Assembly (NCBI GenBank): GCA_020025965.1
Contig: JAHHRG010000020.1
Location: 1 to 32,963, forward strand
Reading direction: 5' to 3'
DNA from: Sutterella sp.
Lineage (GTDB): Bacteria; Pseudomonadota; Gammaproteobacteria; Burkholderiales; Burkholderiaceae_F
Length of the DNA stretch: 32,963 nt
The position numbers and the translations under genes were made by a program. Below the pieces are notes generated by a model, which made no database searches, was not told the origin of the DNA, and worked only from the letters and a program-made list of their open reading frames with translations. Below are positions 7,458 to 14,698 of the stretch, in pieces; positions within the stretch are counted from its first letter, which is position 1; the number at the start of each line of letters is the position of its first letter.

Positions 7458-7594
7458 TTGTTCTCTGTAGCATTTATTTGGCTACGTCGTTGGCTTTTGA
7501 TTTGCGATTTTTTTGTCTGCCTTTTACTTGAGCGGCGGGGATGAAAAGTCGCGATGGCATTTGCCCGAGTCTCGTTTATAGGAATGCTTCCTTT

Positions 7595-9364
7595 ATGGCC
7601 CTTCATCACGCGCTGAAATTGCTCGATCCCAAGGCCCGTGCCGCGCTTTGTTTTTTTATGCAAGGCACGGGGACGCTCATGCAACGTCAGATTGACATTC
7701 TTGAGGATGAGTACTCGCAACTGCCGAATAAGACGACTTCCGAAGCCAAAATCCTGAAAAACAATATCGAGGCATGCTCGGCGAGCATTGATGAGCTGGG
7801 CTTGTCGTCGGTCAATGTCGATGCCGTTGAAAAGTATGCCGCGGAATTCGCTTTCCAAGGTGACCACGACGTTTTCGTTGAAACGGTCAAGGCGCTCGAG
7901 AGCTGGTGGCGCAGTCCTGAGACAATCAAGGCTATCGGCCGTCAGCAGAAGATTCTGCAAACCTACTATCTCACGGCGATTCAGTTGGCTCAGAATTTGG
8001 AGCTGCCGGTTCTTCGCGCTGTGACAGAGCCCTACATCATCTTCTACAACTACAGTTTTACCGTTGTGCTCGTAGCGATGATGCTTCAGGAATCGCCCAG
8101 TACCGCCGCCTTTGACGAAGGGGTAATAGATCCGACCTGGCATCCGCTCGATGTGGGGCGTATTCCTTATCCCCTCTTTGAGGAAGCGAAGATTCGCAAG
8201 GCGATCGAAGACCTCACCGAGGGCGAGCGCCATTACCTCAGGGCGATCTTTGCCGACTTCAAGAGCACCATGGTAAATAAAGCGATGACGGTGAACTCGA
8301 TGGTCGAAGAGCTTCACGAGAATTACACCCATCCTTTGGCCGTCGCTTTTGAGACTGTCTACCGGGTCTTTGACGACGTTCTTCTGAATAAGAGCGAGGC
8401 AAACTCCGGCAGGCTGATGGGGAGTTTGATGAACGAAGAAAGCATGCCCGATATCATTCTCGATTTGCGCGTTCGAATGGCTTTTGCGGAACCGACGCCC
8501 TTCATGCATCCGTTGACAGCTCCCTTGAAGGTCTTGGCAACCGTGATGGACCTGCTACTCGATCGCGAAGGGAAATCCGTGGCGGCTTTCCTTATGCTCG
8601 GTCTCTTTCACCTTGCGGCGACCGAAGAGGATATTCGCGCTCACTTTACGGCTCCCGCCGTCGTCGCCAATGTCTTCGACGTTCTCACGAAAAAAATCCC
8701 GCCCGAAATCCTGGTGCCGACGATGCTTACGATTGAACTGTTGTGGCCGCTTTTGGACGATATTTTCTCGGAAGAGGGGCGCGAAGCGCTTAAAAAGCGA
8801 AGCGAAGGTCTCTATCTGGAACTTTGCCCGATTTTTAAGAACCGACCTCATCTCGACAATGTGAGCGAGATTGCCGAAGCGTTCGCACGATGCGCCGCCG
8901 ACTTCCGTGAGATGAATCCCGAGTTGATGCCGGAACTCGACGATAAAAAGAGCGTTCGTCAGATGCTCCTGAAGTTGCCCGAGTACATCAAGTACATTCA
9001 GCCCTTCCCGGCGGACGGTCCTGAAGAGGCGTCTCCGGCCGATCTTTATTTCGGCATCCTGCTCGTCTGGGCATTTTCGACGAATACGTTGCCGCCGCTC
9101 ATTCGCAAGGGCTATTTGACGGTCCCAGAGGGACTCGACGATTCGCTTGATCTGTTCTTCAGACTCGTGTTTCAGGTCACGAAGGAAGAGGGCGGCAACA
9201 AGTTGATGAGCGGCACGGAGTTCGAGAAGAAAGTTGAAGATTATTTGTCCGAACATGAAACAGACGGGGCTTCTCTCAAGAAGAAGGAAGACGATCGAAA
9301 GCAAAAGACGACGTCGACCGAAGAATTGACCGATGAAGTACCCGAAGGAACGATCTTTAACTGA
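7595..9364 (+). CDS. Unrecognised helical protein, paralogue 3 of 3 (589 aa)
   Basis: No family recognised. The frame is open from an ATG at 7541, but the ATG at 7595 is preferred: from it the N-terminus (M-ALHHALKLLDP) lines up residue for residue with the starts of paralogues 1 and 2, and AGGA lies 11 bases upstream. Shared anchors are HPLDVGRIPYP with GERHYLRAIF (about residues 185-225), LRVRMAFAEP...HPLTAPLKVLAT...LLDREGKS (about 290-335), and a late LYFGILLVWAF helix matching the FRALIAFWSV helix of paralogue 1. The tail (after about 550) is highly charged, Lys/Glu-rich, and probably disordered. No signal peptide, no catalytic motif. It is followed by a strong terminator, so it forms its own unit. 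Confidence 0.75.
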   Translation: MALHHALKLLDPKARAALCFFMQGTGTLMQRQIDILEDEYSQLPNKTTSEAKILKNNIEACSASIDELGLSSVNVDAVEKYAAEFAFQGDHDVFVETVKALESWWRSPETIKAIGRQQKILQTYYLTAIQLAQNLELPVLRAVTEPYIIFYNYSFTVVLVAMMLQESPSTAAFDEGVIDPTWHPLDVGRIPYPLFEEAKIRKAIEDLTEGERHYLRAIFADFKSTMVNKAMTVNSMVEELHENYTHPLAVAFETVYRVFDDVLLNKSEANSGRLMGSLMNEESMPDIILDLRVRMAFAEPTPFMHPLTAPLKVLATVMDLLLDREGKSVAAFLMLGLFHLAATEEDIRAHFTAPAVVANVFDVLTKKIPPEILVPTMLTIELLWPLLDDIFSEEGREALKKRSEGLYLELCPIFKNRPHLDNVSEIAEAFARCAADFREMNPELMPELDDKKSVRQMLLKLPEYIKYIQPFPADGPEEASPADLYFGILLVWAFSTNTLPPLIRKGYLTVPEGLDDSLDLFFRLVFQVTKEEGGNKLMSGTEFEKKVEDYLSEHETDGASLKKKEDDRKQKTTSTEELTDEVPEGTIFN

Positions 9365-9412
9365 GCGACTGTAGGGACGGATTAAGCGCCGTCCTTCTCT
9401 TTGTCACAAGCG

Positions 9413-9454
9413 AAGCCCTGTCAGACCCGAAACGGTCGGCAGGGCTTGTTTTTT
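9413..9454 (+). terminator. Rho-independent terminator of the third paralogue
   Basis: AAGCCCTG pairs with CAGGGCTT, an inner GACC/GGTC pair extends the stem, and GTTTTTT follows. Confidence 0.9.
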
Positions 9455-9591
9455 AGCCGAAAAAAAAGCGTAAAGTCTCGTCCGCTATCGGCGATGGGAT
9501 AGTTAAAAAGATCGAAAAATAAGCCGAAAGAACTAGCTTAGTCCGTGTCTTGTAGGGTATTTGACCTATTTTCCTTTCTCGGTTGTCCCGC

Positions 9592-9615
9592 TATGATGAA
9601 AGGACGGATTCGTCC
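9592..9615 (+). promoter_or_regulatory. -10 element and dyad upstream of the permease gene
   Basis: TATGAT (9592-9597) is a plausible -10; no well-spaced -35 was found. GGACG-N4-CGTCC (9602-9615) would overlap the transcription start and may be an operator. Confidence 0.35.
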
Positions 9616-9683
9616 GACAAAACTGTGCGATTAATCTAGGAAGAGGAGCGCGACAAGAGCGGGCTCAATGCTCGCTTCGTGAT

Positions 9684-10868
9684 ATGGCTATGTATTTCGA
9701 CAGCGTTTTTTGGTATCTGTTTATCTGCCTGGCCTTTTTCGGCATAGGCGATCTTCTGGGGGTGGCCACGAAGGCGAAAGTTTCGTCCGTTTTCGTGAGC
9801 CTGATGCTTTTCCTGTTGGCCTTCATGATGGGCTGGATTCCGCCCGACATCATTCAGAAGGCAGGGCTCAGCCAGCTGGCCAAATGGGCCGTGCTTTTCT
9901 TGGTCTTCTCGATGGGGACGACCATCAATGCACGGGAATTGATTGCCGAGTGGCGCACCGTCGTCACGGCCGTCGCGTCCTGCTTCGTCGTCGTGGCGAG
10001 CGCCTGGCTCATGATGCCCTTTATCGGTCGTGAAGAAGCCTTGGTGAGCGTGCCGATTGTCAACGGCGGTATCGTGGCTACGCAGATCATGACCGAAGCG
10101 GCCATGGAAAAGGGCTTCACGATGGCAGCCGCTCTGGGTACGATCGTCTACGCCGTGCAGAAATTCTTGGGAACGCCGCTCGCAAGCTACTTCGGTCTTC
10201 GCGAAGCCCGCGAAGCGGTGGCTGAATACCGCAAGACGGGCGTAAAGCCGACCTTGGGTGTGAAGCCTTCCGTTGAAGTCGAAGTGAAGCCCACTTTCTT
10301 CGAACGTCACAAGAAGTACTACGGTTCCTTCACATCCTTGGGTATCACCGCTTTCTTTGCCTGGGTTGCTTTTGTGCTCGGCAAGTACACCGGTATTTCC
10401 GGCACGATCTGGGCTCTCGTTTTGGGGGCGGTCGTGGGCAGTACGGGTCTTCTCCCGAAGAATATTTTGAAGCACGCCAATGCCGCGGGCATCTTCAACT
10501 GTGCCGTTTTCGGTGCCATTATCCCGAGCTTGGCGACGATTCGTCCGTCCGATCTGCTGACGCTTTCTTACGCCATTGCAGTCGTCTTCATCATCACGGG
10601 CATTGCGCTTCTCCTTGTGTTCTACGTGCTGCCGGGTTGGAAGCTCTTGGGCTCGCGCAACGTCGCGACGGGTGTCGCGCGCTGTCAGTTGCTCGTCTTC
10701 CCGGCCAATTACCTCATTGCCAATGAAATCATCAACGCCGTCGCCGAAAACGACGCGGAACGCGAAATCATCAACGAACGTCTGATGTCGAAGTATTTGG
10801 TTGCCGGCTTTGCAACCGTCACAACGACGTCCGTGATTATCGCGGGCTTCTGTGCGCCGATGCTCTAA
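9684..10868 (+). CDS. Multi-pass permease, possibly GltS-like, paired with gamma-glutamyltransferase
   Basis: A 394-aa integral membrane protein with about ten hydrophobic segments in two halves, split by a charged Lys/Glu-rich loop (about residues 170-215). The general form resembles sodium-coupled carriers of the GltS type, but no signature was matched and the family call is weak. It sits 33 bp upstream of a cytoplasmic gamma-glutamyltransferase gene, so import of glutamate, gamma-glutamyl compounds or glutathione-derived peptides is a sensible guess. There is no ribosome site at the usual distance from the ATG. A strong AGGAAGAGGAG lies about 35 bases upstream, followed by a 4-codon frame (ATG at 9668, stop 9680-9682) that ends one base before this ATG, suggesting translational coupling. 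The second ATG (9690) is an alternative start. Confidence 0.7.
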   Translation: MAMYFDSVFWYLFICLAFFGIGDLLGVATKAKVSSVFVSLMLFLLAFMMGWIPPDIIQKAGLSQLAKWAVLFLVFSMGTTINARELIAEWRTVVTAVASCFVVVASAWLMMPFIGREEALVSVPIVNGGIVATQIMTEAAMEKGFTMAAALGTIVYAVQKFLGTPLASYFGLREAREAVAEYRKTGVKPTLGVKPSVEVEVKPTFFERHKKYYGSFTSLGITAFFAWVAFVLGKYTGISGTIWALVLGAVVGSTGLLPKNILKHANAAGIFNCAVFGAIIPSLATIRPSDLLTLSYAIAVVFIITGIALLLVFYVLPGWKLLGSRNVATGVARCQLLVFPANYLIANEIINAVAENDAEREIINERLMSKYLVAGFATVTTTSVIIAGFCAPML

Positions 10869-10901
10869 CCAACACTCAAAAACGGATTAAAAGGAATTCT
10901 C

Positions 10902-12512
10902 ATGCTCAAATTCGATGCTCAGGACTATCCTTACGCGAGTAAGCGTCATGTGGTTTATGCCAAAAACGGCATGTGCAATGCCGGTAACCCGCATGCCGCT
11001 TCGGCCGGCCTTCAGACGCTGTTGAAGGGCGGCAATGCCGTCGATGCCATTGTGGCGATGGCTTCCACGATGCCCATTTGTGAGCCGACGGGCAACGGGC
11101 TCGGCGCCGACTGCTTCGCGATCATTTGGTTCGAAGGAAAGATGTACGGCATCAACGCCTCGGGTCCCGCGCCGCTCGCCAACAGCGTAGCCGCGCTGAA
11201 GGCCCGCGGTTTTGACAAGATTCCCTCTTACGGTGTGGAACCCGTTGACGTCCCCGGGGCTGTCGGCGGCTGGATGGCCATGCACGAACGTTTCGGTCGT
11301 TTACCGCTCGAAGACGTGATGGCACCGGCCATCCGCTATGCCGAAGAAGGTTATCCGGTGACGCCGAATATTTCCCGTCTTTGGGAAGAAGCCTACGGGA
11401 TCTACTCGAAGTACCGCGATCGTCCGGAATTTAAGCCCTGGTTCGACACCTTTGCGCCGAACGATACGTGGCTCAAACCCGGCGAACTTTTCAAGTGTCC
11501 GGATATGGCCGCTACGCTTCATGAAATTGCCGCGACTAAGGGCGAATCTTTCTATCGCGGTGCTTTGGCTGAAAAGATTGACGCCTTTTTTAAGGAACAT
11601 AACGGGTTCTTAACGAAGGAAGACTTGGCGGCTTATCACCCTGAGTGGGTCGAACCCATTAAGGTCAATTACCACGGTTACGACGTTTGGGAAATTCCGC
11701 CCAACGGTCACGGCATCACGGTTTTGATGGCCCTGCAGATTCTCAACAAGATGGAATTGGGCGAACGCGACTCGGCCGACACGATGCATAAGCAGATCGA
11801 AGCCATGAAGCTCGCGATGGTCGACACGGCGCGTTATGTTGCAGAACCATCTTACATGAAGGTCTCGGTTGATCAGCTTCTCTCCGAAGACTATGCCGAC
11901 CGCCGTCGTGCTTTGATCGGCGAAGAGGCCATCATGCCCGAAGCCGGTGATCCGGGTTGTCCGTCAACCATCTATTGCTGCTGTGCCGACGGCGAAGGCA
12001 ATATGGTTTCGCTCATTCAGTCGAATTTCCGCGGTTTCGGTTCCGGGATGGTGGTGCCGGGCACGGCCATTTCCTTCAATGATCGCGCCGAAAACTTCAA
12101 GTTTGACGAAAACCATGAAAACGCGCTCCTGGGCGGCAAGCGTCCGTACCATACGATCATCCCGGGCTTCCTGACGAAAGACGGCGAAGCGATCGGTCCC
12201 TTCGGGATTATGGGCGGTTGGATGCAGCCGCAGGCACACGTGCAGGTTGTGATGAACATGATCGACTGGCACCTCAACCCGCAGCAGGCCTTGGATGCTC
12301 CGCGTTGGCAGTGGGTCGGCGGGAAGAAGGTCGAGGTGGAGCAGGATACGCCCAACCATATCATTCGACTCCTGCAGCGTCGCGGTCACGACATCGTCGT
12401 TCAGCCAGACCCGTATCACATGGGCCGAGGCCAGGTGATTGTTCGCGATAAGAACGGTGTCCTTTGCGGTGCCACTGAAAAGCGCACCGACGGGCAGATC
12501 ATGTCCTACTAA
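10902..12512 (+). CDS. Gamma-glutamyltransferase family protein, cytoplasmic YwrD type
   Basis: Members of this N-terminal-nucleophile family cut gamma-glutamyl bonds (glutathione and related compounds) and mature by self-cleavage before a Thr. The 536-aa protein has the family start (NPHAASAGLQTLLKGGNAVDAI, written here as residues 29-50), GNGLGAD, the GAVGGW core and the small-subunit region with DGEGNMVSLIQSN and MGGWMQPQAH. The likely nucleophile is T356 in CPSTIYCCC. There is no signal peptide, unlike periplasmic Ggt of E. coli, so it should act in the cytoplasm on imported substrate, which fits the permease just upstream. Cysteine clusters around the cleavage site (CCC after STIY) are unusual. 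AAAGGA precedes the ATG at good spacing. The substrate is unknown; an acyl- or gamma-glutamyl-amine hydrolase role is equally possible. Confidence 0.88.
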   Translation: MLKFDAQDYPYASKRHVVYAKNGMCNAGNPHAASAGLQTLLKGGNAVDAIVAMASTMPICEPTGNGLGADCFAIIWFEGKMYGINASGPAPLANSVAALKARGFDKIPSYGVEPVDVPGAVGGWMAMHERFGRLPLEDVMAPAIRYAEEGYPVTPNISRLWEEAYGIYSKYRDRPEFKPWFDTFAPNDTWLKPGELFKCPDMAATLHEIAATKGESFYRGALAEKIDAFFKEHNGFLTKEDLAAYHPEWVEPIKVNYHGYDVWEIPPNGHGITVLMALQILNKMELGERDSADTMHKQIEAMKLAMVDTARYVAEPSYMKVSVDQLLSEDYADRRRALIGEEAIMPEAGDPGCPSTIYCCCADGEGNMVSLIQSNFRGFGSGMVVPGTAISFNDRAENFKFDENHENALLGGKRPYHTIIPGFLTKDGEAIGPFGIMGGWMQPQAHVQVVMNMIDWHLNPQQALDAPRWQWVGGKKVEVEQDTPNHIIRLLQRRGHDIVVQPDPYHMGRGQVIVRDKNGVLCGATEKRTDGQIMSY

Positions 12513-12541
12513 GCGTTGATTTCATCCTTGTCAGGGGATGG

Positions 12542-12577
12542 TCCGGGGCGGTCGAAAGGCTGCCTCGGATTTTTTTT
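12542..12577 (+). terminator. Rho-independent terminator of the permease/GGT operon
   Basis: TCCGGGGCGG pairs with CTGCCTCGGA (two G-U pairs) around an 8-base loop and is followed by eight T. Confidence 0.92.
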
Positions 12578-12597
12578 GTGCACGGTAAAAAGGAGCC

Positions 12598-12639
12598 GGA
12601 AAAGAAGAAGCGGGCTCGATCTGATGACCGAACCCGCTG
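12598..12639 (-). terminator. Rho-independent terminator of the universal stress gene
   Basis: Read on the minus strand, AGCGGGTTCG pairs with CGAGCCCGCT (one G-U) and is followed by TCTTCTTTT. Confidence 0.8.
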
Positions 12640-12667
12640 CGCTTTGAGCGCGATTGAATTAACTTTA

Positions 12668-13483
12668 CTATGCCTTGACAACGAGTATCGGCAGACTGCT
12701 CTTAGCTGCGACACGCGAAGTTGTGGATCCCAAAACGGCTGACGTGAAGTTTCCGTAGCCGTGAGAGCCCATCACCAGCAGGTCAAGGTGACCGTCAGCG
12801 TGTTTGACGATTTCTTCGGAAGCAATCCCTTCAAGCTCGACGACCTTGGAAGAAAGACCCGCGTCAGCAAGACGTTTGAGCACGGGCTCGACAGCATTTT
12901 GGTCGACAACTTCCTGAGTTTTCACGTGAATGACTTCAATCACGGGGTCAATGCCGAAGAATTTGATCTGCTCGGCAATGAGACTTGCTGAAGCCATGGA
13001 GTGCTTCAAATCGTCGACGCAAAGGCCGACTCGGAGGCCTTCTTTGATAACCGGGGTTTCCTTACGCAGCAGGAGAACCGGTCGATCAATCTTCGAGAGA
13101 ACACGAATGGAAACGGAACCGAGGAAAAGTCCGCTAAAGCCCGAACGGCCGTGCGTACCCATGACAACCAGGTCGTCACCGTTCTTTTTGGCTTCTGCGA
13201 CGATCGTATCGCCGACGGGGCCGGCGATGGCTTTCTTTTCAACCTTTAAGCCCGAACAGTCGATGTAGGGGCCGAGTTTCTCGAAAACTTTCTTGGATGC
13301 GGCTTTGGTGTAGGGATCAACGGCTTCAAAAATGACGTCGTCATCGTAATCTTCAGGCACAACGTCCTGAACGTTCAACAGATCAACTTTGAGGTCGTCA
13401 CCGATAAGTTGCCTTCTGGCGGCAACGAAATTAATGGCATTGCGGCTGTACACACTGCCGTCAACAGGGATAAGGATACGCAT
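12668..13483 (-). CDS. Tandem-domain universal stress protein (UspA family)
   Basis: A 271-aa cytoplasmic protein made of two Usp domains. Domain 1 (about 1-145) opens with MRILIPVDGS and carries the ATP-binding pattern G-2x-G-9x-G-S in GTHGRSGFSGLFLGS. Domain 2 (about 150-271) carries the same pattern in GSHGYGNFTSAVLGS, so both halves look able to bind ATP. The frame is open further upstream to 13639, but the start at 13483 has a perfect AGGAGG at ideal distance and begins exactly at the Usp fold. Tandem Usp proteins are linked to stationary-phase and anaerobic survival (family knowledge). It is a single-gene unit with a clear promoter and terminator. The exact stress it answers is unknown. 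Confidence 0.93.
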   Translation of the reverse strand: MRILIPVDGSVYSRNAINFVAARRQLIGDDLKVDLLNVQDVVPEDYDDDVIFEAVDPYTKAASKKVFEKLGPYIDCSGLKVEKKAIAGPVGDTIVAEAKKNGDDLVVMGTHGRSGFSGLFLGSVSIRVLSKIDRPVLLLRKETPVIKEGLRVGLCVDDLKHSMASASLIAEQIKFFGIDPVIEVIHVKTQEVVDQNAVEPVLKRLADAGLSSKVVELEGIASEEIVKHADGHLDLLVMGSHGYGNFTSAVLGSTTSRVAAKSSLPILVVKA

Positions 13484-13564
13484 AAGAATCCTCCTTTTAT
13501 CCCGCTTTTGCTTTGAGTCGATTGAGATCGGCGAAGCGGGAGTGAGTGTCTGTTTACTACTTAC

Positions 13565-13593
13565 ATTGTAGTCTTTTATCCGTATTCTGTTAA
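13565..13593 (-). promoter_or_regulatory. Sigma70 promoter of the universal stress gene
   Basis: On the minus strand TTAACA (13593-13588) and TACAAT (13570-13565) are separated by exactly 17 bp; each matches consensus at five of six positions. This places the start near 13558, giving a leader of about 75 nt and supporting the CDS start at 13483. Confidence 0.7.
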
Positions 13594-13610
13594 GACCGAA
13601 TTTGGGTATT

Positions 13611-13622
13611 AAATACGTATTT
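13611..13622. promoter_or_regulatory. AT-rich palindrome upstream of the universal stress promoter
   Basis: AAATACGTATTT is a perfect 12-bp palindrome, 17 bp upstream of the -35 hexamer, a typical activator position. The regulator is unknown. Confidence 0.4.
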
Positions 13623-13664
13623 TTTAATAAAATTTTCAAATGGCGATTTGTCTTTTTATAGCAA

Positions 13665-13695
13665 AACGGCCGCTTCCCTTGAGGAGGCGGCCGTT
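13665..13695 (-). terminator. Rho-independent terminator of the fic gene
   Basis: On the minus strand AACGGCCGC and GCGGCCGTT pair, with a further inner stem (TCC/GGA), followed by TTGCTATAAAAA. It sits 24 bp after the fic stop. Confidence 0.75.
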
Positions 13696-13719
13696 AATGG
13701 ATTCCGGAAAAAGGACGAC

Positions 13720-14505
13720 TTACTTCAGATGACGGAAGCAGTAGAGATAGCTCTCTTCAAGATCGTCCATTACAAGTTCCAACATCGGGCGTTCGTTACC
13801 CTGATTGAAGTAAGCCTTGAATGCGTCGAAATAAGCTTTGCGTCGGTCGGCACGAATCACGATCGGCGGATAACCCGCACGCATCAGCTGAGCATTCAAT
13901 AAGAGTCGACCCGTGCGGCCGCTGCCGTCGGCAAAGGGATGAATGCCTTCGAATTCAAGGTGGAAACGCACGGCACGCAGAATCGGATGCACGTCGCTTT
14001 CTTCATTGGCACGCTTGAAGAGATCGTCCATGGCCCCCTGAATGGTTTCGGGCGCATCGATATGCACTTTCTTGCCGCGGTTTTTAATGTCGCCCGTGCG
14101 GTAGACACCGGATTCGAGCGGCGTATCCATCATCACGGCACGATGGAACATCATGAGAAGTTCTTCGTTGATCGGGAGCTTCTTTTCCATCACTTCGTAG
14201 AGAAGCGCCACGGCCTGCTGGTGACCGGCCGCGACAAACTGGTCGCGAAGGTTCTTGGCGGCGATCGTCATCCCGCCCATCACCATCGTGGTTTCGCGAA
14301 GTGTCAGAGGGTTGCCCTCAAGTGCTGTGGAATGCCAGGTAAAGAGGACGGAAAAGTCGTCTCGAAGTTTTTTGGACTCTTCGGACGTTTCTGCGCGAAG
14401 GCCGGCAAGTTCCTCACGCATCTGATCAAGATCTTTCAATCGATCGGCGAATTCGCCCATATCAAGCGGTGCGGAGGGTTGTTGGAAGAAATTTCGAAAA
14501 AGCAC
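13720..14505 (-). CDS. Fic-domain protein, class II (probable AMP transferase)
   Basis: Fic enzymes transfer AMP or another phosphate-containing group to proteins. The Fic motif is HPFADGSGRTGR, with Ser in place of the more common Asn of GNGR; the catalytic His and both arginines are present. The inhibitory helix motif S-x-x-x-E-G (STALEG) lies ahead of the Fic core, which makes it a class II, self-inhibited enzyme. Start choice: the frame opens at a TTG (14616), but no ribosome site precedes it. A GTG at 14505 has AGGA at good spacing and a possible promoter (TTGATT-N17-TAACCT) just upstream, giving 261 aa; an ATG at 14460 is a third choice. No antitoxin-like partner is adjacent, as expected when inhibition is built in. 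It forms a single-gene unit. The target is unknown. Confidence 0.85.
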   Translation of the reverse strand: MLFRNFFQQPSAPLDMGEFADRLKDLDQMREELAGLRAETSEESKKLRDDFSVLFTWHSTALEGNPLTLRETTMVMGGMTIAAKNLRDQFVAAGHQQAVALLYEVMEKKLPINEELLMMFHRAVMMDTPLESGVYRTGDIKNRGKKVHIDAPETIQGAMDDLFKRANEESDVHPILRAVRFHLEFEGIHPFADGSGRTGRLLLNAQLMRAGYPPIVIRADRRKAYFDAFKAYFNQGNERPMLELVMDDLEESYLYCFRHLK

Positions 14506-14637
14506 AGCGGTTCCTGGCAAAAGGTGTGAAAACGGCGCGTCAAGGTTAGCGAGTTTTCGTCTCAAAATCAAAGGTAGTTCTGGAAAACGCCAAGAAAATT
14601 CGTTGCCCGCGAGCAAACGAACGAAGTCGTCAGAGAC

Positions 14638-14673
14638 GAAGAAGCCGGCTTCCGTGACGAAACCGGCTTCTTC
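14638..14673 (-). terminator. Terminator-like hairpin after pbpC
   Basis: A perfect 11-bp stem GAAGAAGCCGG / CCGGCTTCTTC with a 14-base loop, 25 bp after the pbpC stop. On the minus strand the stem ends in CTTCTTC, but the following T run is poor. Confidence 0.6.
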
Positions 14674-14698
14674 AAGAAAGGGAAAATGAACTCACGCA

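Noticed and set aside
13484..13639. N-terminal extension of the universal stress protein
   Set aside because: The Usp fold starts at the ATG at 13483 behind a perfect AGGAGG, and the promoter lies within the would-be extension.
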